This document shows positions 56,870 through 64,000 of a stretch of 64,000 nt of DNA, piece after piece (positions within the stretch are counted from its first letter, which is position 1; the number at the start of each line of letters is the position of its first letter). The notes beneath the pieces were generated by a model. It was given only the letters and a program-made list of their open reading frames with translations. It was not told where the DNA came from and did not search any database. Source of the DNA: Bacillus sp. KH172YL63 (GTDB lineage Bacteria; Bacillota; Bacilli; Bacillales; Bacillaceae_B); assembly GCF_011398925.1 (NCBI RefSeq), contig NZ_AP022842.1, forward strand, positions 2,592,001 to 2,656,000, in the 5' to 3' direction. Both the position numbers and the translations under genes were made by a program.

Positions 56870-58000
56870 TTACTTCAGATCTTTTAGTTTGTCTCCAATC
56901 ATTTCTCCCAATTGGAATCCGGTGCTTTCTTCCGGCATTTCATAATCCGTGATTTCTTCTTGTTTTTCTTCAAGTGCCTTGATGCTTAGAGATAATCGTT
57001 GTTCATTCTCATTCACATCGAGCACCTTTACCTTGACGTCCTGATTTTCTTTCAGGACTTCGTGAGGCGTACCGATATGCTGGTGAGAAATTTGAGAGAT
57101 ATGAACAAGTCCTTCTACACCAGGCAACACTTCAACAAAGGCCCCATAAGATACTAAGCGTTTGACAACACCTTCGAGCACAGCGCCTTTTGGTGCTTTC
57201 TCAGAAATTTCACTCCATGGTCCAGGAAGTGTTTCTTTAATGGATAACGAGATGCGTTCATTATCACGATCAACACTTAACACCTTCACCTGAACTTTTT
57301 GACCTTCTGTCACAACGTCAGACGGTTTCTCCACATGCTCATGGGACAATTGAGAGATATGGACAAGCCCGTCAACTCCGCCGATATCAACGAACGCCCC
57401 GAAATCGGTAATGCGCTGAACAGTCCCTTCCAGGACAGCTCCCGTCTCAATATCAGTCAGAAGCTGTTTCTTCTGCTGTTGTTTTTCAGCTTCTACCACT
57501 GCACGATGGGATAAGATCAGACGGTTCTTCTCCTGATCAAGCTCTACAATCTTGAATGTTAATGTTTTATCCTTATAGTCAGAGAAATCCTCGACATAAT
57601 AATCCTCAACCAATGAAGCCGGCACAAATCCCCTTACGCCAAGATCCACTACAAGACCGCCTTTTACAACGTCTTTGACCTCAGCTTCAAATACGTCACC
57701 GTTTTCGAAGCGGGATTTCATTTCTTCCCAGGCTTTTTCAGCATCCACTTTACGCTTTGAAAGCACAAGCAGTTCTTCTTCCACTTTCGTCACGATTAAC
57801 TCCAGTACATCCCCTTCACTGACTACATCAGAAGCTTTTTCGATATGAAGGCTTGAGAGTTCACTAATTGGAATGATGCCATCCACTTTGCTATCTTGAA
57901 CGTCAACTAAGACTTGCTTTTCTTCAACCTTAGTGACAGTCCCTTTAACTTTTTCACCAATTTCAAGGTTTTTCACTTCAATTCCATTCATGTCTTCCAT
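56870..58000 (-). CDS. rpsA: S1 RNA-binding domain protein (RpsA homologue, YpfD)
   Basis: The 376-residue product carries four consecutive S1 domains (about 15-85, 98-170, 188-258, 273-345), each with VDGIIPISELS- or VDGLVHISQLS-type motifs. It resembles ribosomal protein S1 but is shorter than the six-domain E. coli form; in Bacillus this homologue (YpfD) is dispensable. ATG 58000 follows aaggaggag. It lies between plsC and fni. Confidence 0.93.
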   Translation of the reverse strand: MEDMNGIEVKNLEIGEKVKGTVTKVEEKQVLVDVQDSKVDGIIPISELSSLHIEKASDVVSEGDVLELIVTKVEEELLVLSKRKVDAEKAWEEMKSRFENGDVFEAEVKDVVKGGLVVDLGVRGFVPASLVEDYYVEDFSDYKDKTLTFKIVELDQEKNRLILSHRAVVEAEKQQQKKQLLTDIETGAVLEGTVQRITDFGAFVDIGGVDGLVHISQLSHEHVEKPSDVVTEGQKVQVKVLSVDRDNERISLSIKETLPGPWSEISEKAPKGAVLEGVVKRLVSYGAFVEVLPGVEGLVHISQISHQHIGTPHEVLKENQDVKVKVLDVNENEQRLSLSIKALEEKQEEITDYEMPEESTGFQLGEMIGDKLKDLK

Positions 58001-58122
58001 TATGTACTCCTCCTTAATCCATGACTGCAAAGATTTTGATAATTGCAACACTTCGCAATTTAAAATATTCTTTCTACTAACTTCTAATAAATACACCTTT
58101 TTGTCAAGCGGAAAACCTTATC

Positions 58123-58704
58123 TTATTCATGTGCATGTATGAGGTCTTCAATACACTCCATGATGATTTCAGTCGTTTTCTCCGCATTGAGTTTGTCTTG
58201 TCGGATACTTTCCATAGGAATCGGCGGGCCAAATACAACCTTTAATTTTCTGAAGGGTTTATAAGGTCCGATGATCGCACACGGTACGACCTTTGCATCG
58301 GAACGGAGTGCGAAAAAGCCTGCACCGGCTAACCCCTTGCCAATTTTTCCTGTTTTACTTCTAGTACCCTCTGGAAACAAACCTAAAACATCTCCCTCTT
58401 TCAGAACCTTAAGTCCTTTTCTGAGGGCTTCCCTGTCACTCATTCCCCGCTTGACAGGGAATGCACGCAGATCAGGCAGCAGCTTGCCGAGGACCGGCAC
58501 GCGGAAAAGTTCTTCTTTTGCCATGAAAGAGACAGGCCTCGGTGCAGAAATCCCGACAACCGGGGGATCCAGATTATCAATATGGTTGGCACAAAGCAGA
58601 ACGCCGCCTTCTTTCGGGAAATGCTCGGTCCCCTGAACCTCTATCCGGTATAGAGGGGACAGTATCGATTTAACCAGACCTCTCGCAAAGGTATATAAGT
58701 TCAC
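58123..58704 (-). CDS. plsC: 1-acyl-sn-glycerol-3-phosphate acyltransferase (PlsC family)
   Basis: This enzyme forms phosphatidic acid in phospholipid synthesis. The 193-residue product has a short hydrophobic N terminus, the catalytic H(X)4D motif in CANHIDNLDPP, FMAKEELFRVPVLGKLL, and FPEGTRSKTGKIGKGLAG. The GTG start directly follows the cmk stop. B. subtilis carries its plsC elsewhere; here, as in several other bacilli, the acyltransferase follows cmk. Confidence 0.92.
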   Translation of the reverse strand: MNLYTFARGLVKSILSPLYRIEVQGTEHFPKEGGVLLCANHIDNLDPPVVGISAPRPVSFMAKEELFRVPVLGKLLPDLRAFPVKRGMSDREALRKGLKVLKEGDVLGLFPEGTRSKTGKIGKGLAGAGFFALRSDAKVVPCAIIGPYKPFRKLKVVFGPPIPMESIRQDKLNAEKTTEIIMECIEDLIHAHE

Positions 58705-58705
58705 T

Positions 58706-59374
58706 TTAACCTTTCCTTTCTACTAACAGCATGATTTGTTCCACCACTTCCGGGATTGACAGGGAAGTGGTATCGATTTCGGTCGCATCCTCCGCTTTTT
58801 TCAGCGGTGCAACTTCTCTTTCCGAGTCAATTTTGTCCCGGAGCGCGATTTCCTCTTTCAACTTTTCCAAGTCACTCGGGAATCCCTTTGAAAGGTTTTC
58901 ATCATGTCTGCGCTGGGCTCTTTCATCTACGCTCGCAAGCAGGAATACCTTCACCTCGGCATCAGGGATGACGTGCGTTCCGATGTCCCTTCCGTCCATT
59001 ACGACAGCCCCTTCTTTCGCGAGCTGCTGCTGTCTGTTGACCATTTCTTCCCTTACTTCTGAATGCACGGCAACATGGGACACAGAATTCGTCACGGCTG
59101 CTTGTCTGATTGCATCCGTTACGTCATTGCCATCCAGGAATACAAGCTGGCCCTCTTCAGACGGTTCCAGCTCGATTGTCGTTTGAGATAATAGATCCTT
59201 TAATGCACTTTCATCATGCAGATCTACATTTTCATTCAAAGCTTTATACGTTAAAGAGCGGTACATCGCCCCGGTATCAATATAAAGATAAGATAATTTT
59301 CCTGCTACGATTTTCGCCACAGTACTTTTCCCTGCCGCCGCAGGACCATCGATTGCAATTCTTAATTTCTTCAA
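58706..59374 (-). CDS. cmk: Cytidylate kinase
   Basis: Cmk phosphorylates CMP and dCMP. The 222-residue product has the P-loop [30 protein letters not shown], and [25 protein letters not shown] 59374 is preferred because aggtgg is five bases upstream; GTG 59383 overlaps that site. It is coupled to plsC. Confidence 0.96.
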   Translation of the reverse strand: MKKLRIAIDGPAAAGKSTVAKIVAGKLSYLYIDTGAMYRSLTYKALNENVDLHDESALKDLLSQTTIELEPSEEGQLVFLDGNDVTDAIRQAAVTNSVSHVAVHSEVREEMVNRQQQLAKEGAVVMDGRDIGTHVIPDAEVKVFLLASVDERAQRRHDENLSKGFPSDLEKLKEEIALRDKIDSEREVAPLKKAEDATEIDTTSLSIPEVVEQIMLLVERKG

Positions 59375-59502
59375 TTCATCCACCTACTAACATTCCTATT
59401 AATTTTCTTACCCATTTTAACATAAATCTCCCGATTGGTTTATAGATTCTTTGTTTAGAATCTTCTCTGTATGAGAACAAGCTTATCCAGTGAGCACCCC
59501 AC

Positions 59503-59532
59503 GAAAAAGAGCAGGCATCAATCCCCTGCTCT
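59503..59532 (-). terminator. Rho-independent terminator of ypfB
   Basis: Stem agagcagg/cctgctct with a 9-base loop is followed by TTTTTC on the minus strand; its first arm lies in the last codons of ypfB. Confidence 0.7.
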
Positions 59533-59715
59533 ACCTGAAATGGTTTCAACGATTTCACTGTATTCCATTTTCTCCACCCCTTCATAAAAGACGATTTTAT
59601 GAAGGCTTGGAATCATATCGGTCTCTTGAAAGAGAACCTGGACGACAATCAATAAAATAAAATGAATAATGGCCAGTTTGATCAAAATCCGTTCAATGGT
59701 TTTCAAAGACCTCAC
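59518..59715 (-). CDS. ypfB: YpfB family small membrane protein (DUF5359)
   Basis: This 65-residue protein has one N-terminal membrane helix (about 8-30, ILIKLAIIHFILLIVVQVLF) and an acidic exposed tail. The GTG start at 59715 follows aaggaaag. Length and position between the PilZ gene and cmk match YpfB. Function unknown. Confidence 0.78.
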   Translation of the reverse strand: MRSLKTIERILIKLAIIHFILLIVVQVLFQETDMIPSLHKIVFYEGVEKMEYSEIVETISGRAGD

Positions 59716-59758
59716 CCTTTTTCTTTCCTTAGAAAAAGTATGTGCCTTTTAAAGGGTT

Positions 59759-60406
59759 TTATTCAAGCTGACCCTTTTTTCTTAAATCCAATTGTCTTTC
59801 AAAGCAGTATCTTAAGATGAGCTGCCGCTGATTTTCCGTTAAATGGACGAATTCTATGCTCGCAGCCTTGTAAGGATCTTTTTCAAATACTCTTATGACC
59901 TTTCCTTTGATCTGTACATACTGACATTCACCTGTTTGCATCGGAAGAACGATGACAGTCGTGATTTCTTTACCATCCTGCAGCTCCATGCCTTCCCTTA
60001 CTTTGACCGCACAGCCCCCTGCGCTGAGGTCCTCAGTGATTGTGGGGTGGTATGCCCCATTGATCTGCAGCGATATATTCGTGTGGGCTTCAACCCGGAC
60101 GAATTGCCTTCTTTGGATCTTGATCAGCCCTTCCTCCCCAGGGTAATGGAGATGGATCATCGGGATCTTGGCTAGTTTACGGCCCACAACTTCGGTTTCG
60201 AACATCATCACAGTATGCTCGTTTATGACAAAGCTTGCTTTTAGCTGGGTTCCATCTATGAGAAAAATGGCTTTTTCCGTTTTGGTGTTGATCGGATAAT
60301 CAATGTATATCCCCTCCGTGCCCATTTCAACGACCCGGCATCTGTATTTTTCGAAAGTATCATTATGTAAAGGTTCCAACTGTAATACGGTGCCTGTTTT
60401 TATCAT
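59759..60406 (-). CDS. ypfA: PilZ-domain c-di-GMP receptor (YpfA/MotI-like)
   Basis: The 215-residue product has an N-terminal YcgR-like domain (1-95) and a PilZ domain with the c-di-GMP motifs RRQFVR (RxxxR) at about 99-104 and DLSAGG (D/NxSxxG) at about 126-131. In B. subtilis the orthologue (MotI, DgrA) binds c-di-GMP and disengages the flagellar stator MotA. Both motifs are intact, so binding is likely. Confidence 0.92.
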   Translation of the reverse strand: MIKTGTVLQLEPLHNDTFEKYRCRVVEMGTEGIYIDYPINTKTEKAIFLIDGTQLKASFVINEHTVMMFETEVVGRKLAKIPMIHLHYPGEEGLIKIQRRQFVRVEAHTNISLQINGAYHPTITEDLSAGGCAVKVREGMELQDGKEITTVIVLPMQTGECQYVQIKGKVIRVFEKDPYKAASIEFVHLTENQRQLILRYCFERQLDLRKKGQLE

Positions 60407-60738
60407 AGTCCTAAACTCCCACTTCCCATTTTATGTATCTTTATTATGTCATGACAATCGTCACCTTTCCACCTCTTTTTTATAAACGCTGTTTGATAGA
60501 AAATGTAGTGGAACGCAGTTGTTTTCCTTTAAAGATTTTCCCCCAGAAAGCATGGAAATCAATTGGCGTTCAGCAGCCGAAATGAAGCATGCTGTTAACA
60601 AAAAAATCCTATCGACCCTCGATTTTCAATCAGAAAATCACAGGGTCGTTCGGATTTTTTCTCATTCCAAGCTTAAAGCTATGCCAATATACCCGCGAAG
60701 ATAATCATAAATTGTTTAGGGGCTTGCAGACTTCTCAC
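60407..60738. other. Intergenic region between ypeB and ypfA
   Basis: These 332 bases hold the ypeB terminator and, at 60512-60575, a loose inverted repeat (gaacgc...gcgttc). No supported gene is visible; the ypfA promoter must lie here. Confidence 0.5.
60597..60664 (-). terminator. Terminator of sleB-ypeB
   Basis: On the minus strand aaaaaatccgaacgaccc pairs with gggtcgataggatttttt, with inner gattttc/gaaaatc pairing, and a T run follows. It lies 75 bases past the ypeB stop. Confidence 0.85.
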
Positions 60739-62085
60739 CTATACTACCTCTTCATATATCGGCTCTGCATTTTTCAGTTTTTCTACTTTTTCTTCTTCAG
60801 CTGTTTGTGCATTGATAAAGATTCTGTAGGTATCTTTTCCAAGCTTGCCTAAAAATTCGTAGCAGAGGACTTCTTCATTCAAATCGTTCACGATCACCGC
60901 TTTTCGCTCTTCCATGATCTTCAGATTAGGATTGGCGGTCTCTCGTGCCTCTGCCTTCGTGATTGCAGGCTTCTTCAATTCTCTTATGTGATTATTCGTC
61001 AAGTATTCTTCAGCGGCGAAGCCGACTATCTGCCCATTATCCAATGCCACTTTTATTTTGACTGAGTCCGGATAAATCCTCACTCCGTCCAATACGGTCA
61101 CATAGGTAAAGATTCCGATCTTGTCATATTGGGCACTTTCATATAACTCAAGGTTTTTAAAATTATTTTCCTTTAAAAATGCAGTCGCTTTTTCCGCCGC
61201 CTGATTCAAGCTGATTTTCACATTCTTAATTTCACGGTTGTTGATATACCAGATCGGATATCCTCCTTTTTGAGTGACATCCATGCTTGCTTCTGTATTT
61301 CCGTTTCCAATCGAGACGCTGTAAAATTTATAATCTGAACCCTTTCCGCTTTTGGATACTTTCGCGTCCTTCGATTTTGATATTCCGGAATACTTACGGA
61401 GGATCTGCACTGCCTCTTCTTTTGAGATTTGTTCGCCTTTCAACTTTTTAAAATTTTGATTCTTTCTTTCGCTGTTCACGGATGTTGTTGTACCGAAACT
61501 CGCTTCATCATAACCAGTCACGTTTTTCTCCACGGTCTTGAAGCCGTCGATAATCGTATTATCTGCCTGCTCATCTCCTGACGCCAAGGCAAGTTCAACA
61601 TCCATCCAGCGTAGATTGTTCTCTATGACGAGGTGTTGAACCTTACGTAATTGATTCTGAATGTCGGCACTTTGTTTATACAAATGTTCAAGTGATTGAT
61701 ATTCTTTTTCTGTCAGCGGGTTTTTATCAAGGTCCCTTACAGCCACCCGGTAGCTGAAATCTCCGATATTGCTCAGGAATTCTTCCGTTTTGTTAAAAGG
61801 GAGCAGGGTCAGTGGGAGCTGACCTACATCGCTATGAGCCTGTGAAGTCAGTCTCCATACATCTGCAAGAGCAGGGGATAATGATTTCCTCGAATTCATC
61901 GCAAGTGTGGCACCGATTTTGTCATGTAGAAGATCCATTTGATAGGTTAACTCATGGAATGCCCTTTGATAGTTATTCTCGGCATTGATCAAAATGGCAT
62001 TCTTCTCCTGATGCTCCTGGTATCCCCAGAAGGCAGTACCGGCAACGCCGAGGACGAGTACGGTAATTAGTATGATTCGCAGCAA
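60739..62085 (-). CDS. ypeB: Germination protein YpeB
   Basis: YpeB is needed for stable assembly of SleB in spores. The 448-residue product has an N-terminal membrane anchor (residues 2-20), a helical middle (QEHQEKNAILINAENNYQRAFHELTYQMD), and C-terminal PepSY domains, ending EEKVEKLKNAEPIYEEVV as in B. subtilis. TTG 62085 lies six bases after aggtgg; ATG 62091 abuts that site and is the alternative. It is 8 bases downstream of sleB. Confidence 0.96.
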   Translation of the reverse strand: MLRIILITVLVLGVAGTAFWGYQEHQEKNAILINAENNYQRAFHELTYQMDLLHDKIGATLAMNSRKSLSPALADVWRLTSQAHSDVGQLPLTLLPFNKTEEFLSNIGDFSYRVAVRDLDKNPLTEKEYQSLEHLYKQSADIQNQLRKVQHLVIENNLRWMDVELALASGDEQADNTIIDGFKTVEKNVTGYDEASFGTTTSVNSERKNQNFKKLKGEQISKEEAVQILRKYSGISKSKDAKVSKSGKGSDYKFYSVSIGNGNTEASMDVTQKGGYPIWYINNREIKNVKISLNQAAEKATAFLKENNFKNLELYESAQYDKIGIFTYVTVLDGVRIYPDSVKIKVALDNGQIVGFAAEEYLTNNHIRELKKPAITKAEARETANPNLKIMEERKAVIVNDLNEEVLCYEFLGKLGKDTYRIFINAQTAEEEKVEKLKNAEPIYEEVV

Positions 62086-62099
62086 TTTCATCCACCTCT

Positions 62100-62939
62100 T
62101 TAACTACAGAATATGTGCTTTCCGATTTTTTTGATTTGCGGCCGTGACCAGATCCATTTGCTTGTTGCAGTTGCTGGATTGAAGTAGTACAGTGCACTTG
62201 AAGAAGGATCCCAGCCGTTGATTGCGTCGAGGACAGCTTCTTTCGCCCTGTCATTCGGCGTCAGCCAGATTTGTCCGTCGGCAACAGCCGTAAATGCACC
62301 GGGCTCGAAGATGACGCCAGCGGCTGTATTCGGAAAGGACGAACTGTCAACACGGTTAAGGATGACAGCAGCCACCGCCACCTGTCCTTCATACGGTTCA
62401 CCCCTTGCTTCCCCATATACGGCATTCGCCATCAATTGGATATCATTCTGGGAGAACCCATTTGGTGTATTTACCGCCGTAGGTTTTGAAGGCGTCGCTT
62501 TCTCACTGCTATCTGAAGCGGATTTTCCGCTATCAGGTGTACTTTGTTTGCTCATATCGGTACCGCCATAGTGGCTGAATTTATTTCCTTTTTCTATCTG
62601 CTCTTTTACAAACTGTTTATTGTACTTCGAGGCCTTTACTAATTTATCTTTTGTTTCCTTTCCGGCGAGTCCGTCGATCGGAAGCCCGAACTCATATTGG
62701 AAGTTTCTGAGGGCCCAGTATGTTCCCCACCCAAACACCCCATCAATTGCGCCATTATAGTAACCGATATATTGAAGCCTGGACTGAAGCTCAATGACAT
62801 CTTCTCCTGTAGCCCCATGTTGAATGACTTGATTTGTGAATGCGTCCGCCCTTTTACCCTCAGTGGAAATCATCAAGAGTGAACAGAGAAGCACCATGAC
62901 GACAGATGTTGAAACCACTTTGAAACGATTATTCATCAT
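62100..62939 (-). CDS. sleB: Spore cortex-lytic enzyme SleB
   Basis: SleB is a lytic transglycosylase that degrades cortex peptidoglycan containing muramic lactam at germination. The 279-residue precursor has a signal peptide (1-33), a peptidoglycan-binding domain (about 40-95, LQSRLQYIGYYNGAIDGVFGWGT), a Ser/Thr/Lys linker with AAVNTPNG-like low complexity, and a Hydrolase_2 domain with the catalytic Glu in NAVYGEARGEPYEGQVAVAAVILNR and a C-terminal cysteine. The ATG follows tggaggt; ATG 62936 is possible. It is coupled to ypeB. Confidence 0.96.
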   Translation of the reverse strand: MMNNRFKVVSTSVVMVLLCSLLMISTEGKRADAFTNQVIQHGATGEDVIELQSRLQYIGYYNGAIDGVFGWGTYWALRNFQYEFGLPIDGLAGKETKDKLVKASKYNKQFVKEQIEKGNKFSHYGGTDMSKQSTPDSGKSASDSSEKATPSKPTAVNTPNGFSQNDIQLMANAVYGEARGEPYEGQVAVAAVILNRVDSSSFPNTAAGVIFEPGAFTAVADGQIWLTPNDRAKEAVLDAINGWDPSSSALYYFNPATATSKWIWSRPQIKKIGKHIFCS

Positions 62940-63074
62940 GCATTAACCTCCATATATTCAATTATCATTAACTCTAGTTTTTGTAGAGGTTCCCATTTTA
63001 TACAAATCTCCTCACAAAAAGCATTTTCGCAAAAGCTGGCGACCAACAGCCCAATAACAGCCGGGTTGAAAAAA

Positions 63075-63110
63075 ACAAAAAAAGACGCTCCCATAAGGAA
63101 CGTCTTTAAA
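63075..63110 (-). terminator. Rho-independent terminator of prsW
   Basis: Stem aaagacgttcc/gggagcgtcttt is followed by TTTTG on the minus strand, overlapping the end of prsW. Confidence 0.8.
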
Positions 63111-63789
63111 TAATTTCATTTTCCAATTCAGTTTTATACTTGTTTTCTGTCAGTCTGTTGGCACTCTTCACTTTCTTCAGTCCCAGCCACCACAGGAAAA
63201 GCATGAACGGTACCATATAATAAACCCAGTTCGTTTCCGCTAAGAAGATATAATTGTACGTTCCGTGCAATATAAAAGGAATCGTCATGGCAAGGAACAG
63301 CCATTTTCTTCTTTCTTCCTTTGAAGAGAATTTGGCCTTCCCCAAATAATACCCCATAATGACACCGAACAGGGCATGACTGGATACAGGAAGCAAAGCC
63401 CTTCCGAAAGCGTGCTCCACTCCGTTGGCGATCAAGTAAAGGATATTCTCTACTGTCGCAAATCCCAATGAAACACTTGCCCCGTAAATGATGCCATCAT
63501 AAGGGTCATTAAAATCAACATGCTGAAATATCGCAAACATTAATATAAACCACTTAAAAAATTCTTCCAGGAAACCTGAGGAGATAAAAGCTGTGGACCA
63601 ATTGGAGCCGATGATTCCTTCGACTTCCAAGACATATTGTAAAAACATGATCGGAAAAGTAATGAGGGCCCCGTACATAAACGTTTTGAACACCAATGCA
63701 ACAGGTTCCGCCTCGTATTGATCACGTAAATAAAAGTAACTTAACAATGCTAATCCTGGTGCTATACCCGCTGATAAAATCACCAGCAT
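63106..63789 (-). CDS. prsW: Membrane protease PrsW
   Basis: PrsW performs site-1 cleavage of the anti-sigma factor RsiW, activating sigma-W under envelope stress in B. subtilis. The 227-residue polytopic protein has about seven membrane helices, the catalytic-site motif EEFFKW near residue 72, [10 protein letters not shown] and [13 protein letters not shown]. The start ATG directly follows the ribosome site aaaagagg. It is divergent from the asparaginase gene. Confidence 0.93.
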   Translation of the reverse strand: MLVILSAGIAPGLALLSYFYLRDQYEAEPVALVFKTFMYGALITFPIMFLQYVLEVEGIIGSNWSTAFISSGFLEEFFKWFILMFAIFQHVDFNDPYDGIIYGASVSLGFATVENILYLIANGVEHAFGRALLPVSSHALFGVIMGYYLGKAKFSSKEERRKWLFLAMTIPFILHGTYNYIFLAETNWVYYMVPFMLFLWWLGLKKVKSANRLTENKYKTELENEII

Positions 63790-63879
63790 AAAAAAGTCCT
63801 CTTTTCTTTCGGTTTTCTTAATCGTATCATGTTAAAGTAGGATTGGAAACAGGAATTTACATGGTTGGAGGAATGAACG

Positions 63880-64000
63880 ATGAAGAAAGATATATTGGTC
63901 ATACATACTGGGGGAACCATTTCGATGATGGAAGATGCACAGACAGGCGCTGTGACACCAGGGAAGGAAAACCCTCTCTCTGTTCAAACATCCATCGTCT
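63880..64000 (+). CDS. ansA: L-asparaginase, N-terminal part (runs off window)
   Basis: The visible 40 codons start at ATG 63880 behind ttggagga and encode MKKDILVIHTGGTISMMEDA, with the type I/II asparaginase active-site motif HTGGTIS (catalytic Thr). The rest lies beyond the right edge, so whether it is AnsA or another asparaginase cannot be decided; the symbol is provisional. Confidence 0.85.
   Translation, partial: MKKDILVIHTGGTISMMEDAQTGAVTPGKENPLSVQTSIV

Overview
The window is a chromosomal segment of a low-to-moderate GC, endospore-forming member of the Bacillaceae. Gene content and order follow the Bacillus subtilis yppG-to-prsW segment almost gene for gene: recU-ponA, nth-dnaD-asnS-aspB, dinG, panBCD, birA-cca-bshA-bshB1-mgsA-dapB, qcrABC, aro/tyr/his, menaquinone and heptaprenyl genes, mtrB-folE, hbs, spoIVA, gpsA-der, seaA, fni, an S1-domain protein, cmk, ypeB-sleB and prsW. 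Sporulation and germination genes (sspM, spoIVA, ypjB, seaA, yphB, sleB, ypeB), bacillithiol genes and a menaquinol bc-type complex confirm an aerobic spore former. Several details differ from B. subtilis, so this is a related genus or species and not that organism. Most genes lie on the minus strand.

Layout. 1-3.6 kb: small conserved Bacillus proteins, a minor spore SASP (sspM) and recU. 3.7-8.3 kb: ponA, with a group IIC intron placed exactly between its stop codon and its terminator hairpin. 8.3-13.8 kb: ypoC, nth, dnaD, asnS, aspB, ypmB, ypmA. 14-17.8 kb: a secreted, metal-site-less relative of the ComEC hydrolase domain, then dinG. 18-25.7 kb: pantothenate genes behind a structured leader with a terminator/antiterminator arrangement, then birA, cca, bacillithiol genes, mgsA and dapB. 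25.7-31.4 kb: MazG-like protein, YitT-type membrane protein (plus strand), YugP-type protease, ypjB, ypjA, qcrABC. 31.5-35 kb: ypiF, ypiB, ypiA and a degenerate amidohydrolase-like protein. 35-41.4 kb: aroA, tyrA, hisC, aroH, aroB, aroC; the trpEDCFBA block usual between aroH and hisC in B. subtilis is absent. 41.6-47.2 kb: cheR, ndk, hepT, menG, hepS, mtrB, folE, hbs. 47.5-55.4 kb: spoIVA, yphF, yphE, gpsA, der, the YIEGIA protein with its small partner, seaA, ypzI. 55.4-55.6 kb: a 127-bp palindromic intergenic repeat. 55.8-64 kb: fni, S1-domain protein, an acyltransferase, cmk, ypfB, a PilZ protein, ypeB, sleB, prsW and the start of an asparaginase gene.

How the genes work together. Chorismate synthesis feeds tyrosine, menaquinone and (elsewhere) tryptophan and folate; menG, hepS and hepT complete menaquinone-7, which feeds the qcrABC complex. 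fni supplies isoprenoid units. panBCD feeds CoA synthesis. bshA and bshB1 carry out the first two bacillithiol steps. spoIVA, seaA and yphB act in spore envelope assembly, and ypeB-sleB in cortex lysis at germination. The most unusual items are the palindromic repeat at 55438-55564, the intron position at ponA, the panB leader, the missing trp block despite an intact TRAP gene, and two apparent pseudoenzymes at 14078-14899 and 34124-35023. Boundaries of RNA elements and promoters were read by eye and were not computed.
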